DNA of 64,000 bases from Bog-473 sp963730395 (GCA_963730395.1 CAVSSK010000031.1:1-64000); one strand, 5' to 3'. Positions 50,403 to 60,094 are shown, counted from the stretch's first letter. Notes: generated by a model not told the origin, from the letters alone. Program-made: numbers and translations.

Positions 50403-51644
50403 TCAGGCCAGGGCGATGAGATTGGTCGGGTCGGTCAGGATCTCGCCGACCGCCGTCAGGTAGCGGGACGCCGCCTGGCCGTCGACGAGCCGGTGATCGA
50501 AGGCGAGGCTGAGGGTCACCACCTCGCGCAGCGCGACCTCCCCCTCGAACTCCCAGGGACGCCGCTGCAGCGCGCCCAGGGCGAGGATGGCTGCCTCACC
50601 CGGGTTGAGGATCGGCACTCCGGCGTCCACCCCGAAGACGCCGACGTTGGTCAGGGTGATGGTGCCGCCGCTGAGCTCGGCCGGCGTGCAACGCGCCGCC
50701 CGGGCCCGCGCCGTCAGGTCGGCCAGTGCCGCGGCCAGCTCCCGGAGCGTCATGTCCTGTGCGTCCTTGACGTTCGGCACGACGAGGCCCAGGGGGCCCG
50801 CCACGGCGACGCCGAGGTGGACGTAGTGCTTCGTCACCACCTCGGCCGACGACTCGTCCCACGACGAGTTCAGCGCCGGGGCACCCCGCAGGGCGAGCAC
50901 CATGGCCCGGGCCACGACGGCGAGTGGCGTGACGTGTACTCCCTCGAAGTGCCGGTTGGCCCGCAGCCGCTCGACGAGCTGCGTGGTCGCCGTCGCATCG
51001 AGCGTCAGGAACACGCACGCCTGCGGCGCCGTGGCCACGCTGCGGACCATGGCCTCGGCCATGTGCTTCTGGACGCCCCGCACAGGCGCCCGGGTCTCGC
51101 CACCCTCGCCCATCCGAGGGTCGGCGGGCGCGACGACGCCGGCCAGGTGTGCCGCGAGGTCCTCGCGGGTGATGAGGCCCTCGGGGCCGTGGCCGGTCAC
51201 ATCCGCCAGGTCGACGCCGCGCTGGCGCGCCATGAAGCGGACGGGTGGCGCGGCCAGCGGCCGCGATCCCGGGGGCGGAGCCGTCCGGGCGCCGCGGTCC
51301 GCACGGCGGTGCCCGTTCCGGCGGCGCCGGCTGGGCGGCGCCGCCGTGGGGCCGTAGCCGACGAGCGTGGGGACCTTCTCCGGGGCGCCGCCACCCTCCC
51401 CCGCGGTGGCGATGGCGATGAGGGGGGAACCGACGCCGACGGTGTGCCCCTCGCCCGCCAGGACCTCGACCACCGTCCCGGCGTAGGGGCTGGGGAGCTC
51501 CACGACCGCCTTCTCGGTCTCGACGTCCACCAGGACCTGGTTCAGGGCCACCTCGTCACCGGCGGCCACGTGCCAGGCCACGATCTCGGCCTCGGTCAAC
51601 CCCTCGCCGAGGTCGGGCAACAGAAACTGCCGGATGCCGCTCAC
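50403..51644 (-). CDS. dihydrolipoamide acyltransferase (E2) of a 2-oxo-acid dehydrogenase
   Basis: A 413-residue E2. The single lipoyl domain has VLVDVETEKAVVELPSPYAG (lipoylated Lys in ETEKA); the peripheral-subunit-binding domain is RFMARQRGVDLADVTGHGPEGLITREDL. The catalytic core ends in SLAFDHRLVDGQAASRYLTAVGEIL (H-x3-DG). The linker is rich in Pro/Arg. GTG 51644 overlaps the E1beta stop as GTGA. With E1alpha and E1beta it forms a branched-chain 2-oxo acid or pyruvate/acetoin dehydrogenase; E3 is not in the window. Confidence 0.92.
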   Translation of the reverse strand: MSGIRQFLLPDLGEGLTEAEIVAWHVAAGDEVALNQVLVDVETEKAVVELPSPYAGTVVEVLAGEGHTVGVGSPLIAIATAGEGGGAPEKVPTLVGYGPTAAPPSRRRRNGHRRADRGARTAPPPGSRPLAAPPVRFMARQRGVDLADVTGHGPEGLITREDLAAHLAGVVAPADPRMGEGGETRAPVRGVQKHMAEAMVRSVATAPQACVFLTLDATATTQLVERLRANRHFEGVHVTPLAVVARAMVLALRGAPALNSSWDESSAEVVTKHYVHLGVAVAGPLGLVVPNVKDAQDMTLRELAAALADLTARARAARCTPAELSGGTITLTNVGVFGVDAGVPILNPGEAAILALGALQRRPWEFEGEVALREVVTLSLAFDHRLVDGQAASRYLTAVGEILTDPTNLIALA

Positions 51645-52621
51645 GCCTCCAGGCACCGGTCCACCTCGTGGAGGATGCGGTCGGCGTCGGGGAGGAAATG
51701 CCGCTCCATCCGCGACGGCGGGTACGGCGTCGCGAAGCCGCCGACCCGGCGCACGGGCGACTCGAGGTGGTAGAAGCAGCGCTCGGACACGCGGGCTGCG
51801 ATCTCGGCCCCGAGCCCGCAGAAGACGGACGCTTCGTGAGCCACCACCAGACGGCCGGTCTTGCGGACCGACGCCTCGACCGTGTCGAAGTCGATCGGCG
51901 ACAGCGATCGCAGGTCGATCACCTCGATGGAGGTTCCCTCCGACTCGCCGATCCGGGCCGCATCGAGAGCGGTGGCCACCATCGGGCCGTAGGCGGCCAC
52001 CGTCGCGTCGCTCCCCTCGACGACGACCCGGGCCTGGTGCAGCGGCATCGCCGCCCTTGCCGGGGCGTCGTCCACCTCACCCTTCTCCCAGTACCGCCGC
52101 TTGGGCTCGAAGAACACGACCGGGTCATCCGACGCGATCGCCTGCTGGATCATCTGGTGCCCGTCGCTGGCACTGCTGGGCGTCACGACGCGCAGTCCGG
52201 CCGTGTGGGTGAAGTAGGCCTCCGGCGACTCCGAGTGGTGCTCGACGGCGCCGATCCCCCCGCCGTAGGGCACCCGGATGGTGATCGGCATGGCCACCCG
52301 GCCCTCGTTGCGGTAGCGCAACTTCGCCACCTGCGACACGATCTGGTCGAAGGCCGGGTACACGAAACCGTCGAACTGGATCTCGCACACCGGACGGTAA
52401 CCCCGCATGGCCAACCCGACGGCGGTGCCGATCACGCCCGACTCGGCGAGCGGGGTGTCGATGACGCGGCGCTCGCCGAAGTCCCGCTGCAGGCCCTCGG
52501 TGACCCGGAAGACGCCGCCGAGCTTCCCGATGTCCTCCCCCATCAGCACGACCTTGGGGTCGCGCTCCATCGCCTGGCGCAGCCCGACGTTGAGGGCCTT
52601 GCCCAACGACATGGTCGCCAT
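51641..52621 (-). CDS. 2-oxo-acid dehydrogenase E1 beta subunit
   Basis: A 326-residue transketolase-like subunit: LGKALNVGLRQAMERDPKVVLMGEDIGKLGGVFRVTEGLQRDFG, DTPLAESGVIGTAVGLAMRGYRPVCEIQFDGFVYPAFDQIVSQVAKLRYRN, GGGIGAVEHHSESPEAYFTHTAGLRVV and the C-terminal LEAxxK-like domain. The pattern resembles branched-chain (BkdB) subunits. ATG 52621 shares one base with the E1alpha TGA. Confidence 0.93.
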   Translation of the reverse strand: MATMSLGKALNVGLRQAMERDPKVVLMGEDIGKLGGVFRVTEGLQRDFGERRVIDTPLAESGVIGTAVGLAMRGYRPVCEIQFDGFVYPAFDQIVSQVAKLRYRNEGRVAMPITIRVPYGGGIGAVEHHSESPEAYFTHTAGLRVVTPSSASDGHQMIQQAIASDDPVVFFEPKRRYWEKGEVDDAPARAAMPLHQARVVVEGSDATVAAYGPMVATALDAARIGESEGTSIEVIDLRSLSPIDFDTVEASVRKTGRLVVAHEASVFCGLGAEIAARVSERCFYHLESPVRRVGGFATPYPPSRMERHFLPDADRILHEVDRCLEA

Positions 52622-53748
52622 CACGCCTCCGGGTCCAACGTGGCCAGGTAGGCGGCATAGGCGGCCCGCTCCTCCTCGAGCAGGGGATGCGGGCCGGCGT
52701 AGACATGTGCGAACAGTGCGTCCGGACCCGGGTCGGCGAGGGCCAGACAGCCGCGCCGGAGGGCCGCCGCGGCCTCCTCTGCGGCGGTGCCCACCGCGGC
52801 GTCGAAGCCGTCGTCGGCCAGACCCTCGGCGAGGAGCAGGGCACGCAGCCGAAGCAGTGGGTCCTTGGCCCGCCACTCCTCCTCCTCGGCGTGTGAACGG
52901 TAGCGGCGGGGGTCGTCGGACGTCGTGTGGGGGCCCAGGCGGTAGGTCACGGCCTCGATGAGCGTCGGCCCCTGGCCCGCATAGGCCCGGGCCAGGGCGA
53001 GCCGCGTGGCGGCGAGGACGGCGAGCACGTCGTTGCCGTCCACCTGGATGCCGGGGATGCCGTAGCCCTCACCGCGTTGGGCGATGGAGGCGTGCGACTG
53101 CAGCCGGACGGGCTCGGAGATGGCCCACTGGTTGTTCTGGCAGACGAAGACGACGGGCACCATGTAGCTGGCGGCGAAGCCGAAGGCCTCGGCGACGTCA
53201 CCCTCGCTCGAGGCGCCGTCCCCGAAGTAGGCCACGGCGGCCGACGGAGCGCCGTCGAGGGTGATGCCCAACGCGTACCCGGTGGCGTGGAGCGCCTGCG
53301 CGCCGACGATGATCGCCGGCGTGGCGATGCCGAAGGCGGCGGGGTCCCAGCCGGAGTGCGCCGTGCCGCGCCAGAGCCGCAGCATCGACACGGGGTCCAC
53401 GCCGCGGCAGTACGCGACGCCGTGCTCGCGGTAGCTGGGGAACACGAAGTCGTCCGGCTGCAGCGCACGGGCGGAGCCCACCTGGGCCGCCTCCTGGCCG
53501 AGCAACGGGGCCCACAGCCCGAGCTCGCCCTGACGCTGCAGGGCCATGGCCTCGGCGTCGATGCGGCGGACGACCGCCATGTCCCGGTACAGATCGCGCA
53601 GCTGCTCGCCGCCCACGTCGGCCACGATCTCGCGGTACGGGCACCCCACCGTGCGCTGGCCGTCCACCGAGATCAGCTGGACGAGACCGTCGAAGCCCAT
53701 CCATTCGGGGATCCTTGCCTCTGGAACCCTGACCTGCGCGATGGCCAC
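52621..53748 (-). CDS. 2-oxo-acid dehydrogenase E1 alpha subunit
   Basis: A 375-residue TPP-dependent subunit. RDMAVVRRIDAEAMALQRQGELGLWAPLLGQEAAQVGSARAL, SYREHGVAYCRGVDP and the TPP motif AVAYFGDGASSEGDVAEAFGFAASYMVPVVFVCQNNQWAIS (GDG...NN). TYRLGPHTTSDDPRRYR is the phosphorylation-loop block of the branched-chain and pyruvate group. GTG 53748 after GGAAGGGAG. First gene of the E1alpha-E1beta-E2 operon; upstream 53749-53935 should hold its promoter, but no clear element was picked. Confidence 0.93.
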   Translation of the reverse strand: MAIAQVRVPEARIPEWMGFDGLVQLISVDGQRTVGCPYREIVADVGGEQLRDLYRDMAVVRRIDAEAMALQRQGELGLWAPLLGQEAAQVGSARALQPDDFVFPSYREHGVAYCRGVDPVSMLRLWRGTAHSGWDPAAFGIATPAIIVGAQALHATGYALGITLDGAPSAAVAYFGDGASSEGDVAEAFGFAASYMVPVVFVCQNNQWAISEPVRLQSHASIAQRGEGYGIPGIQVDGNDVLAVLAATRLALARAYAGQGPTLIEAVTYRLGPHTTSDDPRRYRSHAEEEEWRAKDPLLRLRALLLAEGLADDGFDAAVGTAAEEAAAALRRGCLALADPGPDALFAHVYAGPHPLLEEERAAYAAYLATLDPEA

Positions 53749-53935
53749 ATGGACTCCCTTCCCGAGCGGGGCTCGATGAGGTGCATCACACCACGATCTG
53801 CGGCTGAGGAGCTGGAAAACGAATCAGACCACGCTGTCGAGACGGATATCGTGCGGTATCACGTCATTCTGCGCAATAGACCGCGAACGGGGAACTCACC
53901 GACCAGGCCGGACGGCCCGGTCCACGCACAAAGGC

Positions 53936-54856
53936 TCAGGAGGCCTTCCGGCGGGGTGCCGCCTTGGCGCGGGCGGGCTGCTTGGCCGCCTTCTTCGCCG
54001 CCTTCTTGGTCGCCGGAGCGGCACGTCGCGCCGGCGCGCGCTTGGCGGCCGGCTTGGAGGAGCCGCTCTTGTTCCCGGTCTTGGCGGCGGCGGCGATGCT
54101 GGCGTTGAGGGCCTCCATCAGGTCGACCACCTTGGCCGGAGCCTCCGGCTCCTCCTGGATCACGATCTCGTGGCCACTGCGCTTCTCGTCGATCAGCGCC
54201 TCGACCTTCTCGCGGTGCGTGTCGTGGTAGCGCTCCGGGTCCCAGTCGCTCTCCATCGACTCGATGAGCAACTGCGCCATGGACAGCTCACGGGCGGTCA
54301 CGTCCCCGGTATCGGGCACGGAGAACTCGCGGCCCGGTGCGCGCACCTCGTCGGAGAAGTACATGGTGTGCAGGGCCAGCGCGTCCTCCTCGGGCCGGAT
54401 CGCGACCAGGTACTCCTTGTTCCGCATCACGAGGGTGGCGATGCCGATCCGGCGGGCTTCTGCCATCGCCTGGCGCAGCAGTGCGTACGCCTTGTCGGCC
54501 CCGGCACCCTCGGGGGCCAGGTAGTAGCTCGAGCGGAAGTAGACCGGGTCGATGTCGGCCAGCCCGACGAAGTCGGAGATCTCGATCTGACGCGACTTCT
54601 TGGGCTCGGCCTGCTCGAGCTCCTCGTCGCTGAGGACGACATACTCTCCGCCACCGAGATCGAACCCGCGCACGATGCGGTCCTGCGAGACTTCATTGCC
54701 GGTCCGCTCGTTCACCTTCTTGTAGCGGATCCGGTCGGACGTCCCCTCCTCGAATTGGTTGAAGTGGATGCTCTTGTCCGACGTGGCCGGGTAGAGGCCC
54801 ACGGGGATGTTGACCAGGCCGAAGCTCAGGGCCCCCTTCCAGATCGTGCGTGGCAC
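53936..54856 (-). CDS. ku: Ku double-strand-break end-binding protein
   Basis: A 306-residue bacterial Ku for non-homologous end joining. PRTIWKGALSFGLVNIPVGLYPATSDKSIHFNQFEEGTSDRIRYKKVNERTGNEV, GFDLGGGEYVVLSDEELEQAEPKKSRQIEISDFV and YYLAPEGAGADKAYALLRQAM are the Ku core; the tail (PAAKRAPARRAAPATKKAAKKAAKQPARAKAAPRRK) is the Lys-rich DNA-binding extension seen in actinobacteria. GTG 54856 matches the family start. No LigD lies in the window. Confidence 0.95.
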   Translation of the reverse strand: MPRTIWKGALSFGLVNIPVGLYPATSDKSIHFNQFEEGTSDRIRYKKVNERTGNEVSQDRIVRGFDLGGGEYVVLSDEELEQAEPKKSRQIEISDFVGLADIDPVYFRSSYYLAPEGAGADKAYALLRQAMAEARRIGIATLVMRNKEYLVAIRPEEDALALHTMYFSDEVRAPGREFSVPDTGDVTARELSMAQLLIESMESDWDPERYHDTHREKVEALIDEKRSGHEIVIQEEPEAPAKVVDLMEALNASIAAAAKTGNKSGSSKPAAKRAPARRAAPATKKAAKKAAKQPARAKAAPRRKAS

Positions 54857-54922
54857 GCCGAACAAATTACCAGCCCAGAGCCGGTCCACCACCTTGTGAC
54901 AGCCATTCGGCACACTTTCTGC

Positions 54923-55309
54923 ATGATCACTGCCGACCACCGGGGCTTCGGTGCCGCCCTCCTGGGCGGGCTGGCGGAGCTGGGCCCGGTGGACCCCTTC
55001 AGCGGTGATCTGTCCCTTGAGCTGGGCATTTCCGTATGGCTGCGCAGGAGCGGGACCTCGCTCATGGAGGCGCGGGGCATGCTGATGGAGATGCGGGGGC
55101 TCATCATCGAGACATGCGGGCTGGACGCCGCCACCGAGCCGGTCCCGCTGGTCGGCCGCTCACCCAGGGCGGACGTGGTCAACCTGGTCGCCTACGTGGG
55201 TGACCTCCTCCGCCGCGCGTCGTCCGAGACCGGCAGCAGCGTCCGGACCCTCGTCGACCGGGTCGTCGCCGAGCTGCCGGAACGGGAGGACGAGGCGCTC
55301 GGCGCCTGA
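54923..55309 (+). CDS. hypothetical protein
   Basis: Not recognised. A 128-residue protein, mostly helical: GFGAALLGGLAELGPVDPFSGDLSLELGISVWLRRSGTSLMEARGMLMEMRGLIIETCG, VVNLVAYVGDLLRRASSETGSSVRTLVDRVVAEL. The Met/Gly-rich centre is odd. ATG 54923 follows the Ku start divergently by 66 bp. A short hairpin AGGCGC-TCG-GCGCCT (55293-55307) ends it and may serve as a terminator. Confidence 0.5.
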   Translation: MITADHRGFGAALLGGLAELGPVDPFSGDLSLELGISVWLRRSGTSLMEARGMLMEMRGLIIETCGLDAATEPVPLVGRSPRADVVNLVAYVGDLLRRASSETGSSVRTLVDRVVAELPEREDEALGA

Positions 55310-55310
55310 T

Positions 55311-58103
55311 CTAGAAGCCGAAGGCGGCGATGATCTCGCCGTTCAAGCCGGCCGCCGCCATGCCGCCGAGGTAGGGCGCAGAGCCGTACCCGAAGACGTC
55401 CCCCCGGGCAGCGGCGACCCAGTAGCCGAAACCGTCCGCAGTCCGGAAGATGGCGGTGGCGGGATTGAAGGAATTCACGTAGCCGATCGGGCCACCCAAA
55501 GCGGTGGCGGCTCCGAAGGCGGCCACGGCGCCGTTGGCGTAGAGCAGCCAGTAGCCGTTCCCGCTCGGGGTGGCCACGGCGTCGACCACGGGCACGGCCA
55601 CGAGCGGGCCCGACCCATAGAACGGCGCATCGCCAAAGGCGTAGACGCCGCCGCTCGTGGTCACCACCCAGTAGCCGTTCCCCGAGTGGTCCGGAATCAC
55701 GGTGACCGCAGGGCTCGAGCAGCCTCCGATGCCGGGACATGAACCCTCGAACCGGGCGTCGCCGAAGCTGAACACCCCGCCGTCCGAGGCGACCATGAAG
55801 TAGCCGCGGCCGGTGAGGGTGGGCACCATGCCGACGATGGGCGCGTTCAGGCTGTTCGGCAGGCCGGAGCCGGCGGGGTTCAGCCCGACGCCGGGAATGG
55901 AGCCGTAGAACGACGAGTCGCCGAAACTGAAGATCCCTCCGTCGGAGGCGACGAGCCAATACCCGTTCCGGGTGGAGGTCGGCGTGATCCCCACCACCGG
56001 ACGCTGCAGATGGATGCTCCCAGTCGAGCCGAAGAACGTGGCCGTGCCGAACGAGAAGATGCCGCCGTCAGAGCCCACCAGCCAGTAGCCGTGGGAGGCC
56101 GCCTTCACCGTGAACGCCTGGGGGTTCCCCGTGGCGCCGAAGTGGTTCGGGCCCTGCGCGACGCTGGGCGTCAGCGAGCAGGTGCCGAAGCCCACGAAGG
56201 AGACCGTGATCCCGTTCGGGTCGACGCTGCAGACTGCCGTCGTGTTGGACGTGACCGACATCGTGCCGTCGCCTGTCGTCGCCAGGTTGACCGTGAAGCC
56301 CGCGAACTCGTTGGCGGGCGACGGGATGTTGGTGATGACCGGTGTCGTCGCATTGGCCCGGCCGATGTTGAACGACTGCGCGCCGCCCGAAGCCGCTGTG
56401 TAGTTGGGCCCAGCCGCCACCTGGGCGTTCAGGGAGCAGATGCCGACGCCGACGTAGCTGACCGTGACGCCGCTGGTGGTGCACACGGCGGGTGTGCTCG
56501 AGGTGACCGAAAGGGTCCCGTCACCGTTGGCGGTAAAGACGCCGGCCGTGAAGCCCCCGCCGAACGTCCCGCTGCCAGGCAGGTTCGTGATGGTCGGTGC
56601 GCTCGGGGTGGCCTTCCCCACGTTGGCGGTGGCTGAGGCCGCACTGCCGCTGTGGTTGCCGTCGGTGTCGGTGAAGGTGGCCGTGGCGCCGTAGGCGATG
56701 CTCGCCTGGGCGTTGAGGATCGAGCAGGTGGCCAGCCCCAAGGTGAGCGGCGTGGTCGAGTTGCACGTGACCCCGGTCCAGGCGACCGTGCCCGTCGGAG
56801 CGCCGCCGGAGCCGGTCACGGTGGCGGTGAAGGTCAGGGTGCCCCCCGTCACGACCGAGCCCGAGTTGTCCGTGACCGCGGTCGTCGAGGGGGCCAAGGC
56901 CAAGGTGACGGCGGTCTGGGCTGAAGAGGTGGCGTTGTAGCTCGCGTCTGCGGCCTTGGTGGCGGTGACGAGGCAGGTGCCCGCCGAAGTCGAGGTGAGC
57001 TGGTCCGTCAAGACGACGGCACAGCCCAATGCGGTGCCGTTGACCACGGTGTAGCTGACGGCCCCGGTACCCGATCCCCCGCTCGTGGTGAGCGTGAGCG
57101 CCGTGCCGTATGTTCCGGCGGTGGAGGTGACGACCAGGGGCGCCTGGTTGGCCAGGGCCAGCGAAACCGGGCTGTCAACGTAGTTCGAGTCGTTGTAGTT
57201 GCCGTCGGTGTCGGTAAAGGTGGCCGTCTCGTTGTAGGGGGTGCCGGCCTGGGCGTTGCTGATGGAGCATGTCGCTACTCCGGCGCTGAGGGGCGAGGCG
57301 GTGCACGCCGAGCCGGTCCAGGTGACGGTGCCCACCGGAGTCCCCCCGGGGCCGGTGACGGTGGCCGTGAAGACCAAGGTGCCGCCGCTCGAGACCGAGC
57401 CAGCGTTGTTCGTGAGCGTGGTGGTCGAGGGGGCTTTGGCCGGCGAGACCGGGGCGTCGCTGTTGCTCGAGTCGTTGTAGTTGCCGTCGGTGTCGGTGAA
57501 GTTGGCCGTGGCGTTGTAGGCGATGCTCGCCTGGGCGTTGAGGATCGAGCAGGTGGCCACCCCGGCGGTGAGCGGCGTGGTCGAGCTGCACGTGACCCCG
57601 GTCCAGGCGACCGTGCCCGCCGGAGCGCCGCCGGGACCGGTCACGGTAGCGGTGAACTGCAATGTGTCCCCAGTCACCTTCCCCGCGGAGTCGTCGCTGA
57701 CCGTGGTCGTGGAGACTGCTTTGCCCACGGTGGCGGTGGTGTCCGAGCCCGAGCTGGGGTCGTAGTTGGTATCGCCGACGTAGTTTGCCGTGGCCGAGTA
57801 GGTGCCAGCGATAGCGCCGGCGATCGTGCAGGTGGCCTGGCCTGCTCCGTCGAGCGTCGAGTCGGCGCAGGTGACCGCGTGCCCGACGGGGTCGGTGACC
57901 GTCCAGGTGAGCGCACCCGTCGGGGTCCCGGCAGCACTTGCCACCGTTGCCGTGAAGGTGAAGGTGCCCCCGGTGACCACTCCTGTGGCGTTGTCGATGA
58001 CGGTCGTCGTGGAGGTGCTGGCTGCCCCCACCGGTGCAGCAAGGAGGCCGAGCGAGACCACGCACGTGACGGTGGCAATGAAGGCCACGAGCCACTTCTT
58101 CAT
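55311..58103 (-). CDS. large secreted Ig-like/propeller-repeat protein
   Basis: A 930-residue exported protein. The signal peptide is MKKWLVAFIATVTCVVSLGLLAAPVGAA. Residues about 30-560 hold several Ig-like (Big_3-type) domains with repeated GGTLTFTATVTG..G.P.GTVAWTG and CSILNAQASIAY...FTDTDGN units. Two MBG-like domains follow (about 560-670). The C-terminal 260 residues hold six GYWLVASDGGIFSFGDA-FYGS-type repeats, a propeller-like module frequent in Acidimicrobiia. Cysteine pairs recur in the Ig units. GAGAGGAG precedes the ATG. No sorting signal, so it is probably released or surface-bound by the repeats. Confidence 0.85.
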   Translation of the reverse strand: MKKWLVAFIATVTCVVSLGLLAAPVGAASTSTTTVIDNATGVVTGGTFTFTATVASAAGTPTGALTWTVTDPVGHAVTCADSTLDGAGQATCTIAGAIAGTYSATANYVGDTNYDPSSGSDTTATVGKAVSTTTVSDDSAGKVTGDTLQFTATVTGPGGAPAGTVAWTGVTCSSTTPLTAGVATCSILNAQASIAYNATANFTDTDGNYNDSSNSDAPVSPAKAPSTTTLTNNAGSVSSGGTLVFTATVTGPGGTPVGTVTWTGSACTASPLSAGVATCSISNAQAGTPYNETATFTDTDGNYNDSNYVDSPVSLALANQAPLVVTSTAGTYGTALTLTTSGGSGTGAVSYTVVNGTALGCAVVLTDQLTSTSAGTCLVTATKAADASYNATSSAQTAVTLALAPSTTAVTDNSGSVVTGGTLTFTATVTGSGGAPTGTVAWTGVTCNSTTPLTLGLATCSILNAQASIAYGATATFTDTDGNHSGSAASATANVGKATPSAPTITNLPGSGTFGGGFTAGVFTANGDGTLSVTSSTPAVCTTSGVTVSYVGVGICSLNAQVAAGPNYTAASGGAQSFNIGRANATTPVITNIPSPANEFAGFTVNLATTGDGTMSVTSNTTAVCSVDPNGITVSFVGFGTCSLTPSVAQGPNHFGATGNPQAFTVKAASHGYWLVGSDGGIFSFGTATFFGSTGSIHLQRPVVGITPTSTRNGYWLVASDGGIFSFGDSSFYGSIPGVGLNPAGSGLPNSLNAPIVGMVPTLTGRGYFMVASDGGVFSFGDARFEGSCPGIGGCSSPAVTVIPDHSGNGYWVVTTSGGVYAFGDAPFYGSGPLVAVPVVDAVATPSGNGYWLLYANGAVAAFGAATALGGPIGYVNSFNPATAIFRTADGFGYWVAAARGDVFGYGSAPYLGGMAAAGLNGEIIAAFGF

Positions 58104-58822
58104 CCTGGTCACGCTCCTCTCGCTGCTCGGCCTGCGCACCACCCCCCCATCCCATCATTTCGGGGAAGGCAGATGGCTCTCGATGTCGAATATGCCCGGT
58201 CTCTCAGGTGGACCCGCCTGCGCCAAGTGTGTTCAAAGTACGTCGAATCGCCGTCGACAGGCCCGACGATATCGGGACCGGCTCGTACGTGCTCGCACAA
58301 TTGTGCATGACGTGGGCAGGCACGACCGTGCCGGTCGCCGGAAACCGTCCTCTGCGGCCATGACCTGCCGGTGCGCCCTGGGTCGGCGCCGAGCCCAGGG
58401 CGGCATTGACCAAGCTTCAGGAGGCCCGCAGTGGGTCCACGGCTGATGGCCAGGCCGTCGATCGCACCAGCAAGATCTGGGGCTCGCTGGCAATTGCCGG
58501 TGCGAGCGTGACGAAAGGTTCTTTCACCGTCCACGCTCACGCTGACCTCCCCGATCGCTTTGTACAGGGTGCGGGGAACGTTGCCCCGACTTCGCCGGGC
58601 TCGAGTGGATCCGTCGGTGGAGCGCCGATCGCCGTGCCGAGCACGACGGTTCCGCCGCTCACCGTTCCTTCGGGCTGATCCGCGCACTCCCGCTTCGAAG
58701 TTCGCGAGACCGCCGCAGTCGCTGGCCACTGGTCGTGGCCCTCAGGAGACCCCGACCTAGCATGCGTCGGTGCCTCCGCCTCTCCTCGGAACGCATGGAC
58801 CCCTCTACCCGAGTGCGCTTCG
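58104..58822. other. 719-bp intergenic region between divergent genes
   Basis: It separates the secreted-repeat gene (minus) from the GT87 gene (plus), and should hold both promoters. A + strand frame at 58406-58678 (Val/Pro/Thr-rich end GGAPIAVPSTTVPPLTVPSG) looks partly protein-like but has no recognised domain or ribosome-binding site. Nothing else seen. Confidence 0.4.
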
Positions 58823-60094
58823 ATGACAACCGTCGACCAACCCCTCGAGGGTGGCCCCCCGGACTTCGCTCGTCCCGGACGCCTGCCTCGCTGGATCACC
58901 GGTTGGGGACCGGCGCTGGTCTCCCTCGGCGCCGCATTGGGCTACGGGCTCTTCCTGGCGCTCGGCACCTATGAGGTCGACCTCGGGGTCTACCTTCGCC
59001 TCGGCGGCCGGTACATCTTCACGCCCCACCTCTACTCGTTGGCCCTGCCGAACACCGAGCTCCTCTTCACCTACCCACCCTTTGCAGCTCTGCTCTTCGC
59101 ACCATGGCAGAGGGTGTTCAGCACCGTCCACTCCGTCCAGACCGTGTGGACCATCGGCAATCTGGCCGCTCTGATCGCTCTGCTCGTCCTGACCCTGCGC
59201 ATCGTCAAGCCCGAAATGGACGGGAAGACTGCGCTGCGCCTCGGTTTCCTGTTGAGCCTTCCTGCCCTGCTTCTCAACCCCGTGGTCATCACCGTCGACT
59301 TCGGCCAGGTCAACCTCGTGGTGACGCTTCTCGTCATGTGGGACCTCCTCAGTCAGCGTCGAATCGGATCGCGGCAAGCACCACTCGGCGTGGCGACCGG
59401 GTTGGCGGCCGCCGTCAAGCTGACTCCGATCTTCTTCGTTCCCTACCTGATCCTGACCCGTCGTACCCGTGGCGCGGTCACCTGTGCCGTGACCTTCGTG
59501 GCGTGCGAGCTAGGGACCTTCCTGCTCTCACCGTCCTCATCCAGGGCCTACTGGACACACGCCCTGTTCAAACCAGGACGCGCCGGCAATCTGTCCTACG
59601 TCGGCGACCAGAACCTGATGGCCGCGGTCGAGCGGCTCCACCACGGCCTCGTGAGCAACCTGACGCTGCTGCCGGTGCTCGCCACGGTCGCAGCCGGAGG
59701 ACTGTGGCTGGCTGCGCTGGCACACCGTCGGTCATCCCCGATGTTGGGCCTGCTGATCTGCGCTGCCACCGGTCTCCTCGTCTCCCCCATCTCCTGGGTC
59801 CATCACATGGTGTGGGTGATACCCGCCATCTTGTGGCTGGGACTCGGCGAGGACAGACCCCGCTTCGGAGTGCCACTGGCGATCGGGACTGCCGTCCTGT
59901 TCTGGATCGCGCCCATCTGGTGGGTGCCGTACGTGAGCGTTTCGGATCTCCACCTCAACCCATGGCAACTCGTCGCCGGGAATTCCTTTTTCTTTGCGGT
60001 CGTGCTGTTCTTGTTGGGATCGGCAGCTCTCCTGGCGCGGCGGAGATCCATTCCTCCAAGTCGTGGCGGTCAGCTCTTGTCGGGCAGGGGCTGA
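58823..60094 (+). CDS. GT87-family polyprenyl-phosphate-mannose mannosyltransferase
   Basis: A 423-residue polytopic GT-C glycosyltransferase (DUF2029/GT87), the family of mycobacterial PimE and related alpha-(1,2)-mannosyltransferases. The first loop has TYEVDLGVYLRLGGRYIFTPHLYSLAL (an acidic catalytic loop), followed by about ten hydrophobic helices (LFTYPPFAALLFAPW, LLVMWDLLSQRR, GVATGLAAAVKLTPIFFVPYLI, LLVSPISWVHHMVWVIPAILWL). ATG 58823. It would use a polyprenyl-phosphate sugar at the outer membrane face. Convergent overlap of 25 bp with the reductase gene. Confidence 0.85.
   Translation: MTTVDQPLEGGPPDFARPGRLPRWITGWGPALVSLGAALGYGLFLALGTYEVDLGVYLRLGGRYIFTPHLYSLALPNTELLFTYPPFAALLFAPWQRVFSTVHSVQTVWTIGNLAALIALLVLTLRIVKPEMDGKTALRLGFLLSLPALLLNPVVITVDFGQVNLVVTLLVMWDLLSQRRIGSRQAPLGVATGLAAAVKLTPIFFVPYLILTRRTRGAVTCAVTFVACELGTFLLSPSSSRAYWTHALFKPGRAGNLSYVGDQNLMAAVERLHHGLVSNLTLLPVLATVAAGGLWLAALAHRRSSPMLGLLICAATGLLVSPISWVHHMVWVIPAILWLGLGEDRPRFGVPLAIGTAVLFWIAPIWWVPYVSVSDLHLNPWQLVAGNSFFFAVVLFLLGSAALLARRRSIPPSRGGQLLSGRG

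Noticed and set aside
53749..53935. Possible promoter/operator before the E1alpha operon
   Set aside because: TTGCGC and GATAT-like boxes can be found on the minus strand, but spacing is poor and there is no convincing inverted repeat.
58406..58678. 90-codon frame before the GT87 gene
   Set aside because: No ribosome-binding site, no family, and the N-terminal half looks unnatural; described only as part of the intergenic region.
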